This document shows, in pieces, positions 24,742-36,780 of a DNA stretch of 64,000 bases. This stretch comes from Streptomyces sp. NBC_00287 (lineage in GTDB: Bacteria; Actinomycetota; Actinomycetes; Streptomycetales; Streptomycetaceae): positions 2,914,001 through 2,978,000 of the forward strand of contig NZ_CP108053.1 of NCBI RefSeq assembly GCF_036173105.1. The letters are read 5' to 3'. The translations under genes were made by a program, and so were the position numbers. Position 1 is the first letter of the stretch; each line of letters starts with the position of its first letter. Under the pieces are notes generated by a model. The model did no database searches, was not told where the DNA came from, and was given only the letters and a program-made list of their open reading frames with translations.

Positions 24742-26743
24742 CCGCTTGGGCCGTCACCAGCCGGGCGCGCGGTCCCTGGAGCAGGTAGGTGATCCCGAAG
24801 CCGGCGCCGACGACGGCCGCGCCGCCCGCCGCGTCCAGCACCCAGTGGTTGCCGGTGACGACGATCGCGGTGAGCGTGAAGAAGGGATGCAGGAGCCCGA
24901 GGGCCTTCATCCACATCCTCGGCGCGACGATCGCGATGACCAGACCGCACCACAGCGACCAGCCGAAGTGCAGCGACGGCATCGCCGCGTACTGGTTGGT
25001 GAGCGCGGTGAGTGTGCCGTAGTCCGGCTTCGTGAAGTCCTGCACGCCGTGCACGGTGTCGATGATTCCGAAGCCCGGCATCAGGCGCGGCGGGGCCAGT
25101 GGGTAGAGCCAGAAGCCGACCAGGGCGAGCAGGGTGGCGAAGCCGAGGGCGGAGCGGGCCCAGCGGTAGTCGACCGGGCGGCGCCAGTACAGCAGGCCGA
25201 GGACGGTCAGCGGGACCACGAAGTGGAACGACGTGTAGTAGAAGTCGAAGAAGTTCCGCAGGAAGTCGACCTTCACCACGGCGTGGTTGAGCGCGTGCTC
25301 GATGTCCAGATGCAGAAAGCGCTCGAGGTCGAGGATCTGCTGCCCGTGCTCCTCGGCCCGCTCCCGGCCCGCGGAGTTGCTGCCTCCGGTCGCGGCGAGG
25401 CGGACCTTGGAGTAGGCGGCGTAGGTGACCCGGATAAGCAGCAGTTCCAGCAGCAGGTTCGGACGGGCCAGGACCCGGCGCAGGAACGGCACCAGCGGGA
25501 CATGCTTGAAGCGCGTCGGGACGGGATCGGCGTACGGCGTCGGGATCGGCGACTGGTAGTACGGCGAGGTGCGCGAGAGGAACGGCACGAAGGTGGCGGC
25601 GGCGAGCGCGGCCAGCAGGACTACGTTGTCACGCAGCGGGTAGAGGGCCGCCATGTTCGGCAGCATCATCTTCGCCGGGAGCGTCATCACCAGGACGACG
25701 GCGACCGGCCAGACGTACCGGTCGGAGGCCTTCTTGCCGACCCGGCCGACGACCGCGAGCAGCACCCACAGCAGCTGGTGCTGCCAGGCGGTGGGCGAGG
25801 CGACGATGGCCGCGCAGCCGGTGATGGCGACCGCGAGCAGCAGCTGCCCGTCCCGGGCGTAGCGCACCGCCCGTCTGACCCCGAGCGCGGCCACGGCCGC
25901 GGCGAGCACGAGGAAGAGCCCGATCTCCAGCGGCCCGTCCAGGCCCAGCCGGAGCAGGGCGCCGTGCAGCGACTGGTTCGCGAGGTCGTCGGCGCGTCCA
26001 CCGAGCCCGACGCCCGCCATGTGGTGCACCCAGTAGGTGTACGAGTCGTGCGGCATCGCGGCCCAGGCGAGCAGGGTCGCCGCGCCGAAGGAGGCCCCGG
26101 TGGCCGCGGCCGCCTGCTTGCGGCCGGTGAACCACAGCAGGGGCGCGAAGAGCAGCAGGGTGGGCTGGAGCGCCCCGGCGACACCGATCAGCACTCCGCT
26201 GGCCTTCTGCCCGCGTACGGCGAAACAGCCCAGCAGGACGAGCAGGACGGGGATGATGCTGGTCTGGCCGAGCCAGAAGCTGTTGCGCACCGGCAGCGAC
26301 AGCATCAGCAGGCTGACCGCGACGGGCGCGGCGAGCAGCGAGGTCCTGCGGCTGACGGGCTGCGGCAGGGCTCTTGCCGCCACCAGACCGAGGGCGACGA
26401 CCAGGAGCAGGGTGCCGAAGGTCCAGCCCCAGCCGAGCGCCTGCTCGGCGGATTTCGTCAGCGGCTTGAGGACAAGTCCCCCGAAGGGGGTGCCGGTGAA
26501 CCGCGTCGAGTCGTAGAGGGAACCGTTCACATGCAGGACGCCGTTGGCACCGACCCAGGTCTCCAGATCCGTCAGCCGCTCCCCCCGGGGCGTGCTGAGG
26601 ACGACGGCCACCTGTCGTACGGCGAGGACGGCGGCGAGCAGCCACAGTCCGATGCGGGCCGCGCGCAGGCGTGCCCTGGCCGTACCGACGGCCGTTGCTC
26701 CGAACGCATTCGCCGGTCGCCCGCTGTGCTCCGCATTCGCCAC
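24704..26743 (-). CDS. Bifunctional GT87 glycosyltransferase / PAP2 phosphatase membrane protein
   Basis: A 679-residue fusion. The N-terminal 400 residues are a GT87 (DUF2029) polytopic glycosyltransferase with an acidic first loop (LTDLETWVGANG) and SLPVRNSFWLGQTS. The C-terminal part (about 440-660) is a PAP2/inositol-phosphorylceramide-synthase-like domain with MPSLHFGWS near 592 and GNHWVLDAAGG near 631, the His/Asp active-site motifs. GT87 proteins transfer sugars from polyprenyl-phosphate donors; PAP2 proteins remove or transfer phosphate on lipids. Joining them suggests use and recycling of a lipid-linked sugar or phospholipid head-group chemistry. GTG start with GACGAGG upstream. The 270-nt gap before the DUF2330 gene carries both divergent promoters. 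Confidence 0.85.
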   Translation of the reverse strand: MANAEHSGRPANAFGATAVGTARARLRAARIGLWLLAAVLAVRQVAVVLSTPRGERLTDLETWVGANGVLHVNGSLYDSTRFTGTPFGGLVLKPLTKSAEQALGWGWTFGTLLLVVALGLVAARALPQPVSRRTSLLAAPVAVSLLMLSLPVRNSFWLGQTSIIPVLLVLLGCFAVRGQKASGVLIGVAGALQPTLLLFAPLLWFTGRKQAAAATGASFGAATLLAWAAMPHDSYTYWVHHMAGVGLGGRADDLANQSLHGALLRLGLDGPLEIGLFLVLAAAVAALGVRRAVRYARDGQLLLAVAITGCAAIVASPTAWQHQLLWVLLAVVGRVGKKASDRYVWPVAVVLVMTLPAKMMLPNMAALYPLRDNVVLLAALAAATFVPFLSRTSPYYQSPIPTPYADPVPTRFKHVPLVPFLRRVLARPNLLLELLLIRVTYAAYSKVRLAATGGSNSAGRERAEEHGQQILDLERFLHLDIEHALNHAVVKVDFLRNFFDFYYTSFHFVVPLTVLGLLYWRRPVDYRWARSALGFATLLALVGFWLYPLAPPRLMPGFGIIDTVHGVQDFTKPDYGTLTALTNQYAAMPSLHFGWSLWCGLVIAIVAPRMWMKALGLLHPFFTLTAIVVTGNHWVLDAAGGAAVVGAGFGITYLLQGPRARLVTAQAVSSEPLKDRTPS

Positions 26744-27013
26744 GCCTCGTCGGCCTCCCGCCCCGTCAGTCCCACGCGGCCCGCACGCGAGATCCCGTTA
26801 CGAACCCTATGAGGCTCGCACCACCCCCGGAAGAGACGCAGGCAACCCCCGATTCACCTGACGTCCTCTCTCCTTTTGTCCGAATGACGATAGTCCCGAG
26901 CCGATTCCCTCGCCTCCGAGGGGCGCGAGATGGATCACAATGCGGACCGGTGAATACGGAACCGCCGCCTCGGCCGTAGCGTCTGAGCCCCGGCGGTACG
27001 GCGGAAGGCTTCT

Positions 27014-28120
27014 GTGGTGGGGTTCCTGCGGGATCGGGCACGCGCGCGTGTCGTCGCCGTCGTGCTGACCCTGCTGGCCGCGCAGATCGGCTCGCTGCTC
27101 GCCCCGGCCTACGCGTGCGGCTGCGGGGCGATGATTTCGGGGGCCGGGGAGCGGGTGGCCGTGGACCGGGAGGAGTCGCTGGTCCGGTGGGACGGGCGGC
27201 GGGAGCAGATCGTGATGCGGCTGACCGTCGGCGGGGACGCCGAGCGGGCCGCCTGGATCATGCCCGTGCCGAACCGGGCGACCGTACGGCTCGGCGATCC
27301 GGCCCTCTTCGACGCGCTGCACTCCATGACCGCGCCGGTGACCCGGGACCGGTACCACTTCTGGCCGCAGGACGGGGACTGGCCGCTGGTCACCGGCGAT
27401 GACGAACGCCGGGGACCGCCACCCGGAGCGCGGGCAAAAGCGCCGGTCGACGTGGTGGGCCGGCAGCGGCTCGGCCCCTTCGACGTGGCCCGACTGACGG
27501 CCACCGACCCCGAGGCCCTGGACGGCTGGCTGGACACCAACGGCTTCGCCCTCCCGCCCCGCCTGGAGGGCGCCCTCAGGCCGTACGTGGAGCGCCGCTG
27601 GGAGTACGTGGCCGTACGCCTGACCCCCGAGTCCACCGGCGACCGACTCGTCGGCGACCTGGACCCCCTGCACCTCAGCTTCGCCGCCACCGAGCCGGTC
27701 TACCCGATGCGCCTGTCCCGCCTGGCGGAGACCCCGCAGTCCCTGGGCCTGTACGTCCTCGCCGGGCATCGGATGGAACCGGCGTCCCGGATCGGCGGTG
27801 AACGGCCCCGGGTGACGTACGCCGGACGGGTGAACGCGAGCTCCGGCCCGTTGACGGAGCTGGCGGCCGGGACGCCGTATCTGACGGCGATAGGCCAGGA
27901 GTTCCCGCACCCCGAGGCGATCTCGGCCGACCACGTCCTGCGGCAGGCGCCGACCGACGACCCCTTCCAGCAGGTGATCTACGAGGACCGGCTCCGGACG
28001 GTGGCGGGGATCCCGGCGTGGCTGCTGACGATCGCGGGCGCGCTCGCGGTGGGGATCGCGGCCGTGTCGATGTTCCTCGTCCGCCGCTCACGGCGGCCGG
28101 TGGGCGACTATATTCCTTAG
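27014..28120 (+). CDS. DUF2330 exported, membrane-anchored protein
   Basis: A 368-residue protein. The signal sequence (VVAVVLTLLAAQIGSLLAPAYA) is followed by the family's CGCG motif, and the core has AAWIMPVPNRATVRLGDPALFDAL and repeated beta segments. A single C-terminal helix (AWLLTIAGALAVGIAAVSMFLV) is followed by a basic tail. DUF2330 proteins face the outside of the membrane and have no assigned function. Start is GTG 27014 (or GTG 27017, one codon later), with CGGAAGG at 27002-27008. The next gene is 47 nt downstream in the same direction but unrelated in type. Confidence 0.83.
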   Translation: MVGFLRDRARARVVAVVLTLLAAQIGSLLAPAYACGCGAMISGAGERVAVDREESLVRWDGRREQIVMRLTVGGDAERAAWIMPVPNRATVRLGDPALFDALHSMTAPVTRDRYHFWPQDGDWPLVTGDDERRGPPPGARAKAPVDVVGRQRLGPFDVARLTATDPEALDGWLDTNGFALPPRLEGALRPYVERRWEYVAVRLTPESTGDRLVGDLDPLHLSFAATEPVYPMRLSRLAETPQSLGLYVLAGHRMEPASRIGGERPRVTYAGRVNASSGPLTELAAGTPYLTAIGQEFPHPEAISADHVLRQAPTDDPFQQVIYEDRLRTVAGIPAWLLTIAGALAVGIAAVSMFLVRRSRRPVGDYIP

Positions 28121-28167
28121 CAACGCTACTTAGCCGCTCTAACTAGCCATATGAAAGGCACAGGTAC

Positions 28168-28839
28168 ATGAGCGAGTCGCAGCTCTGGGACGCCGTAGAC
28201 GACTACTTCACCGCCCACCTCTCGCCGGACGACGAAGCGCTCCAGGCGACCTTGCGCGACAGCGAGGCGGCGGAACTCCCGTCCGTCGCGGTAACCGCCC
28301 CGCAGGGCAAGCTCCTCCACCTCCTGGCCGTGATCCAGGGCGCCCGGAACATCCTGGAGATCGGCACCCTCGGCGGCTACAGCACCATCTGGCTGGCCCG
28401 CGCCCTGCCGTCGGACGGACATCTGGTCTCCCTGGAGTACAGCCCGAAGCACGCCGAGGTGGCCACCCGCAACATCGCCCGGGCGGGCCTGGAGAAGGTG
28501 GTCGACGTCCGGGTGGGCCCGGCCCTGGAGTCCCTCCCCCACCTCGCCGACGAGAACCCGGCCCCCTTCGACCTGGTCTTCATCGACGCCGACAAGGCGA
28601 ACAACCCGCACTACGTGGAGTGGGCCCTGAAGCTGACCAGCGCGGGCAGCCTGATCATCGTGGACAACGTGGTCCGGGGCGGCCGGGTCGCGGACGCGGC
28701 CGACACGGCGCCGGATGTGCGCGGGACGCGGGCGGCCATCGAGCTGATCGGCAGCCACCCGCGACTGAGCGGTACGGCGATCCAGACGGTGGGGAGCAAG
28801 GGGTACGACGGTTTCCTGCTGGCGCGGGTGCTGGCGTAG
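28168..28839 (+). CDS. Class I SAM-dependent O-methyltransferase (COMT/CCoAMT-like)
   Basis: A 223-residue methyltransferase. SAM-binding motif I is LEIGTLGGYST (near 63), LVFIDADKANN (near 138) supplies metal and substrate ligands, and LIIVDNVVRGG (near 162) completes the cation-dependent catechol O-methyltransferase signature. It transfers a methyl group from SAM to a hydroxyl, usually of a catechol, with Mg. The physiological substrate is unknown, and no biosynthetic partner lies next to it. The ATG follows AAAGGCACAGGTAC. The leader at 28121-28167 is AT-rich for this genome and may hold the promoter. Confidence 0.9.
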   Translation: MSESQLWDAVDDYFTAHLSPDDEALQATLRDSEAAELPSVAVTAPQGKLLHLLAVIQGARNILEIGTLGGYSTIWLARALPSDGHLVSLEYSPKHAEVATRNIARAGLEKVVDVRVGPALESLPHLADENPAPFDLVFIDADKANNPHYVEWALKLTSAGSLIIVDNVVRGGRVADAADTAPDVRGTRAAIELIGSHPRLSGTAIQTVGSKGYDGFLLARVLA

Positions 28840-28851
28840 GAGTGTGCTCGG

Positions 28852-29244
28852 CTAAACCTCGTGGTAGAAGCCGACGTTGACGCTGCGCGGTGCCGTGCGG
28901 TCCCGGACGACGATCTCTCCGCTGCCGCCCCTGGGGAGGGGCACGGTGCCGCCGTACGCGAGGGGCTGGGCGTAGTCGCCGATCGTGAGCCGGACCTCGG
29001 AGGACGGGTCGGGCTGGGAGCCGCGCAGCCAGGTCACCTGCCAGGTGCCGTCCGGGCCGCACAGGAACTCCAGATGGACCCGGGAGATGAACAGCCAGTC
29101 GTCGGGTGTGGACAGCCGGCACACGGCCTTGTCGCGGCCCACGCGGAGCACGGCGCCCGGCTCGCTGGGCGCGTCGGCCATGAGCATGCCGGCCGTGGCA
29201 CCCTCCTCCGCCGCGGTGACGGCGGCCATGGTGAGTTCGAGCAC
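28852..29244 (-). CDS. FHA-domain protein
   Basis: A 130-residue protein. The forkhead-associated fold is indicated by GAVLRVGRDKAVCRL (the conserved Gly-Arg) and LFISRVHLEFLC (the Ser-Arg-x-His phosphothreonine-binding motif), ending RSVNVGFYHEV. FHA domains bind phosphothreonine peptides in Ser/Thr-kinase signalling. The domain fills nearly the whole protein, so it is probably an adaptor. GTG 29244 is preceded by AGAGGAG, an excellent SD. The gene is divergent from the DUF1992 gene at 29336. Confidence 0.82.
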   Translation of the reverse strand: MLELTMAAVTAAEEGATAGMLMADAPSEPGAVLRVGRDKAVCRLSTPDDWLFISRVHLEFLCGPDGTWQVTWLRGSQPDPSSEVRLTIGDYAQPLAYGGTVPLPRGGSGEIVVRDRTAPRSVNVGFYHEV

Positions 29245-29335
29245 GTGCGCTCCTCTGAAATGTCCCTCGAAGTGTCCTTGTACAGCGGCCGCATGATAAA
29301 TCGCCCGGCCCGACCGTGTCCGGCACAATGGACTC

Positions 29336-29755
29336 ATGACCGAGCGAAAGCCACCCGGCGTCCCGTTCGAGTCCTGGGTGGACAAGCAGATCCGCGACGC
29401 GGAGAGACGCGGCGACTTCTCCCATCTCCCCGGCGCGGGACGGCCGTTGCCCCCGGGCACCGACACCACGTACGACGAACTGTGGTGGGTCAGACAGAAG
29501 ATGGCCCGCGAAGGACTGTCCGTCCTGCCGCCGACGCTCGCGCTGCGCAAGGAGGCGGAGGACGCGCTGGAGGCGGCGCTGAAGGCGCCCACCGAGCGGC
29601 TGGTCCGGAAGATCATCACGGACATCAACACGAAGATCCGCGACATGATGTTCAAACCGCCACCGGGCCCCCCGCTCGGAAAGAAGCCGTACGACGTCGA
29701 GGACGTCGTACGGCAATGGCGTCAGGCCAGGCTGTCGGACCCGTCAGACGCGTAG
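29336..29755 (+). CDS. DUF1992 (DnaJ-homologue C28-type) protein
   Basis: A 139-residue protein with the DUF1992 core: ESWVDKQIRDAERRGDFSHLPGAGRPLP then DELWWVRQKMAREGLSVLPPTLALRKE. The domain also occurs in DNAJC28, but no J domain is present here. Function is unknown. The helical C-terminus ends in basic, proline-rich sequence. The 3' end overlaps the convergent gene by 12 nt. Confidence 0.88.
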   Translation: MTERKPPGVPFESWVDKQIRDAERRGDFSHLPGAGRPLPPGTDTTYDELWWVRQKMAREGLSVLPPTLALRKEAEDALEAALKAPTERLVRKIITDINTKIRDMMFKPPPGPPLGKKPYDVEDVVRQWRQARLSDPSDA

Positions 29756-30025
29756 CAGCCGGTCGGCCAGCTCGCGGTAGTCGCGCAGGGCGAGACGGAG
29801 CTGCTCGGTGTCGGAGGCCGACTCCTCGCCCTGCCAGGTGCCGCGCAGGGTGCGCCGGCGCTGGTTCAGGGCGTCGGTGAAGCGCGCGGTGATCTCCTCC
29901 AGCGCCTGGTCGGCTTCCTCGACGGAGGCGCGGGGCTCGTCCACGAATCCGGACATGGCGTGCTGGAGCCGGGTTTCGAGCTTGTCGTGCTCCTCGCTGG
30001 GGAGGAGAGGCGTGCCGTCGGTCAT
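29744..30025 (-). CDS. Small helical acidic protein, unrecognised
   Basis: A 93-residue protein (from ATG 30025), predicted helical with many Glu, Gln and Arg: LETRLQHAMSGFVDEP, SVEEADQALEEITARFTDALNQRRR, TEQLRLALRDYRELADRLLRV. GGGGAGC at the right spacing supports this start. It begins 5 nt after the stop of the membrane-anchored protein at 30031. That protein also contains an AVGEADRLLAEL-like helix, so the two genes form an operon and may share a small helical motif. No known domain. Confidence 0.75.
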   Translation of the reverse strand: MTDGTPLLPSEEHDKLETRLQHAMSGFVDEPRASVEEADQALEEITARFTDALNQRRRTLRGTWQGEESASDTEQLRLALRDYRELADRLLRV

Positions 30026-30030
30026 GTCAC

Positions 30031-30705
30031 TCAGCTCCCCTTCGCGTGACGCCTGGTGATCGCCCACGGGGCGTGGCCCTGGCCACCGGAGGGCTTCGCC
30101 GGCTCTTCCGGAGCCGCCCGGTGAGGTTTGCTTCCCGCCGCCACGAGTTCCTCGAAGAGCAGCCGCGCCTCGATCATGGCCTCGCGCATCTCCTCGGTTC
30201 CGGCCCCGCCGGTCTGCCCGACGGCCGCCATCCCGGCACCCGCACCTGTGTGCGCGGCGCGGTGGACGCGCCGATAGCCGTCCACGTGGTCGGCGTGGTG
30301 GACGGAGAGCGCGGCGAGCTGCTCCTCGTACCGTCCGCCGTCCGGGAAGCCGCGGTCACCGGCCAGCTCGGCGAGCAGCCGGTCGGCCTCGCCGACGGCC
30401 TGCTGCGGCGAGTCGACGAAGTGCTCCTGGGCGGCCGCCCAGCGTGTCTCGTACTGCTGCCGCTGCGCGGGCTCCAGCGGGCGCTCCTGCAGCGAGCCGT
30501 GCCGCTGCACCCGCTCGGCGAGCTCCCGCTCGGCGGCCTTGGTGTCACCGTCATGCCGGGCCACGGCCCGGTCGTACTCGGGCCCGAAGCGCCGCTTGAG
30601 GCTCCGACCCCCCTGCCCGCCTCGGGCGCGCAGGAACAGGACGGCCGCGACGATGAGAACGGCCGCCACGATCACGATCAGAGCGATGATCAGACCTGTG
30701 GACAT
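30031..30705 (-). CDS. Single-pass membrane protein with helical cytoplasmic domain, unrecognised
   Basis: A 224-residue protein with an N-terminal membrane helix (LIIALIVIVAAVLIVAAVLFL) followed by RARGGQGGRSLKRR, so the rest is cytoplasmic. The soluble part is helical (FGPEYDRAVARHDGDTKAAERELAERV, ETRWAAAQEHFVDSPQQAVGEADRLLAELA) and Gly/Ala-rich at the C-terminus. ATG 30705 has GGAAGG 7 nt upstream. It heads a two-gene operon with the small helical protein. I recognise no named function. Confidence 0.75.
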   Translation of the reverse strand: MSTGLIIALIVIVAAVLIVAAVLFLRARGGQGGRSLKRRFGPEYDRAVARHDGDTKAAERELAERVQRHGSLQERPLEPAQRQQYETRWAAAQEHFVDSPQQAVGEADRLLAELAGDRGFPDGGRYEEQLAALSVHHADHVDGYRRVHRAAHTGAGAGMAAVGQTGGAGTEEMREAMIEARLLFEELVAAGSKPHRAAPEEPAKPSGGQGHAPWAITRRHAKGS

Positions 30706-30813
30706 GAATGCCTTCCGGGGTTCTCGACCCAACCGGTCCTCCCTGCGAACCGGTACCGGGTCCGGGTAGCCCCGACGCGCCTCCTCAAACGGCATCGGAC
30801 GACAATGGACGCC

Positions 30814-34432
<3,619 letters not shown>

Positions 34433-34618
34433 CCGCCCCGGGGCGAGGAGGCAGCCCGCCGCTCGCGCACGGCTCGTGCGCTGCTCGAACACCACTGCAC
34501 GCCCGGGGGAATTGTGGGCTCCCCTTCTGAAAACCGCCCTATTTCCACTCCTGACAGGCCCCTAGATTTGATGAGCGGTTGGCTCCGCCAACAGACATCA
34601 CGGGCTCAGGAGGAATCC

Positions 34619-35617
34619 TTGAACAGCGTGTCGACCACCCCACTGCCGCCGGCCACTCTCAAGGACACCGCCGTGGAGGTGAAGGGCGTCAACGTCGTCT
34701 TCCACCGGCGAGGTTCCGAGCCGTACCAGGCCGTCACGAACCTCAGCTTCACCATCCCCCAAGGAACGGTGTTCTGCCTCTTAGGCCCCAACGGGTCCGG
34801 GAAAACCACCACGATCAACGTGCTGAACGGCCTGCTCAGGCCGACCGGCGGCGAGGTCAGGGTGAGCGGGCTCGACCCGACCCGGGACCGCAGGGAACTG
34901 CTCCGCCGGATCGCCCTGGTCCCGCAGGAGACCGCGCTCTACAACGAGCTCACCGGGGCGGAGAACCTGGAGTTCCACGCCAAGTACTACGGCGTCGCCC
35001 CACGCGAGGTCCGGGACCGTATCGCGCACGTGCTCGAACTGGTCGGACTGACCGACCGGGCCACCCATCGCACCGGCACCTACTCCGGCGGTATGCAGCG
35101 GCGCCTTGCGCTGGCGCGCGCCCTGCTCACCGATCCCGAGGTGCTCTTCCTCGACGAGCCCACGCTGGGCGTGGACGTCCAGTCCCGGCAGGCGATCTGG
35201 GAGCGCATCGAGCAGCTGGCCGACGAGGGCAAGACCGTCCTGCTGACCACCAACTACATGGAGGAGGCGGACGCTCTCGGGCGCGAGGTGCACATCATCG
35301 ACCACGGCGCGACCGTCGCGCACGGCACGCAGACCGAGCTCAAGGCGATGGTGCAGGGCAGCCGGGTGGTGCTCGAATTCGCCGCGCCGGAACGGGCCGA
35401 ACGCGCCCGCGCCGTGCTCGACGCCGTCTCCCCCACCACCGTGCCCTCGGAGGGGTCCCTGAGCATCGCGGTCCCGCGGGGCGTCGAGACCGTCGCCTTC
35501 CTGCGCCAAGTGCTCGACGAGATCAACGCGGTGGGCGGCGTGACCGGCTTCCGCTTCAGCGAGCCGAGCCTGCAGGACGTCTTCCTGCACTTCACCGGCC
35601 GCGCGCTGCGCGACTGA
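34619..35617 (+). CDS. ABC-2 exporter ATPase (DrrA-like) with a TTA codon
   Basis: A 332-residue ATPase: Walker A GPNGSGKTT (near 57-65), signature YSGGMQRRLALA (near 159), Walker B VLFLDEPTLGVD and H-loop TTNYMEEAD. The C-terminal 90 residues (VVLEFAAPERAERARAVLDAV, LQDVFLHFTGRALRD) are the DrrA-type extension. TTG 34619 follows AGGAGGA at ideal spacing and is clearly the start. A TTA leucine codon at 34781-34783 (codon 55), just before Walker A, makes expression bldA-dependent. It works with the two permeases that follow, probably exporting a drug or lipid-like product. Confidence 0.9.
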   Translation: MNSVSTTPLPPATLKDTAVEVKGVNVVFHRRGSEPYQAVTNLSFTIPQGTVFCLLGPNGSGKTTTINVLNGLLRPTGGEVRVSGLDPTRDRRELLRRIALVPQETALYNELTGAENLEFHAKYYGVAPREVRDRIAHVLELVGLTDRATHRTGTYSGGMQRRLALARALLTDPEVLFLDEPTLGVDVQSRQAIWERIEQLADEGKTVLLTTNYMEEADALGREVHIIDHGATVAHGTQTELKAMVQGSRVVLEFAAPERAERARAVLDAVSPTTVPSEGSLSIAVPRGVETVAFLRQVLDEINAVGGVTGFRFSEPSLQDVFLHFTGRALRD

Positions 35618-35645
35618 CGGATCCGAGCCAGAAGGGAGCCACGAC

Positions 35646-36770
35646 ATGCGATCCATCTGGGCCCTGGCCGGCAAGGACCTCACGGTCACCCGGCGCAGCC
35701 CCACATTCCTCGCGATCACCGTCCTGGTGCCGCTCGTCTTCGTCGGCCTGTACGCCCTGCTCGTGCAGGTATCCGCGACCAGCCCGGTCGCGATCGCCCA
35801 GGAGGGCACCGGCCCGCACAGCCAGCGGATGGTCCAGGTCCTCAAGGACATGTCCAGCGTCGACGGGGAGTTCTTCGAGATCCGGACCACCGACCCGGAC
35901 GAGGCGCGGCGGATGTTCGACGACGGCGAGATCGGGGCCGTGCTGACGATCCCCGCCGATTTCGACCGGTCGGTCGAAGCCGGCCGGCCGGTCTCGGTGC
36001 CGCTCCAGGTCTTCAACATCAACTCCGACGGCACCAAAAACTTCCAGCTCCGGGCAGAGCACGCGGTGCGGCAGTTCGCCGCGGACGGGGGCGGCTCGCT
36101 GGCCACGGTGAAGGAGACTTCGGCCTTCTCCGAGGACATGCGGATCACCGTCTATCTGGGCACCGGCCTGCTGATGTTCGCCATCCTCTACGCCTCGATG
36201 GTGAACACCGGCACGCTGGTCGCCCGGGAGTGGGAGGAACGCACGGCCAAGCCGCTGGTCCTCTCCCCCGTCGGCAACGCGCCGTTCGTACTGGGCAAGT
36301 GGCTCGCGGCCGCCGTGCAGACGGTGGTCAGCATGGTCGGGGTGCTGCTCGGGCTGGCCTGGCTGCTCGACTATCCGGTGTCCGGCCTCGGCTGGAACAG
36401 CCTGCTCGCCATGGTCGTGCTCTTCGCCTACGGCGCCGGCTTCGGCGCCCTGATCGGCGTGGCCCTGCGCAAGTCGCTGCCGATGATCCCGATCTGCGTG
36501 GTGCTGGCGGTGACGCACTTCTTCGTCAGCGGCTACGAGTCGTATCTGCGGGGTTTCGCCCACGGCGGCGCGGTCGAAGGGCTGTGGCAGGCCACCCACT
36601 GGGCGCCGATGGGGCTGCTCACCGACCAGATGCGCTTCGAGGTCTCAGGGCTGAAGACCGTCTCGCTGGACTGGTCCGCGATGGGCTGGACCCTCGCCGC
36701 CGCGGCGGCGCTCACCACGCTCGCGGTGCTGCGGATGCGCCGGGCACTGTCGTTCAGCCAAGGCCAGTGA
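35646..36770 (+). CDS. ABC-2 permease subunit 1
   Basis: A 374-residue permease with an N-terminal helix (FLAITVLVPLVFVGLYALLV), an extracytoplasmic loop of about 140 residues (35-170) containing FEIRTTDPDEARRMFDDGEIGAVLTIP, then five more helices with EWEERTAKPLVLSPVGNAPFVLGKWLAA, the conserved ABC-2 cytoplasmic stretch. This is the DUF3533/ABC2_membrane_3 layout. It starts 28 nt after the ATPase stop with AGAAGGGAG upstream, and its paralogue follows 10 nt later. Confidence 0.88.
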   Translation: MRSIWALAGKDLTVTRRSPTFLAITVLVPLVFVGLYALLVQVSATSPVAIAQEGTGPHSQRMVQVLKDMSSVDGEFFEIRTTDPDEARRMFDDGEIGAVLTIPADFDRSVEAGRPVSVPLQVFNINSDGTKNFQLRAEHAVRQFAADGGGSLATVKETSAFSEDMRITVYLGTGLLMFAILYASMVNTGTLVAREWEERTAKPLVLSPVGNAPFVLGKWLAAAVQTVVSMVGVLLGLAWLLDYPVSGLGWNSLLAMVVLFAYGAGFGALIGVALRKSLPMIPICVVLAVTHFFVSGYESYLRGFAHGGAVEGLWQATHWAPMGLLTDQMRFEVSGLKTVSLDWSAMGWTLAAAAALTTLAVLRMRRALSFSQGQ

Positions 36771-36780
36771 GGAGGTCGCC

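Noticed and set aside
23138..24788. Arg/Pro-rich frames overlapping the polytopic gene
   Set aside because: Alternative-frame shadows with no hydrophobic or domain pattern.
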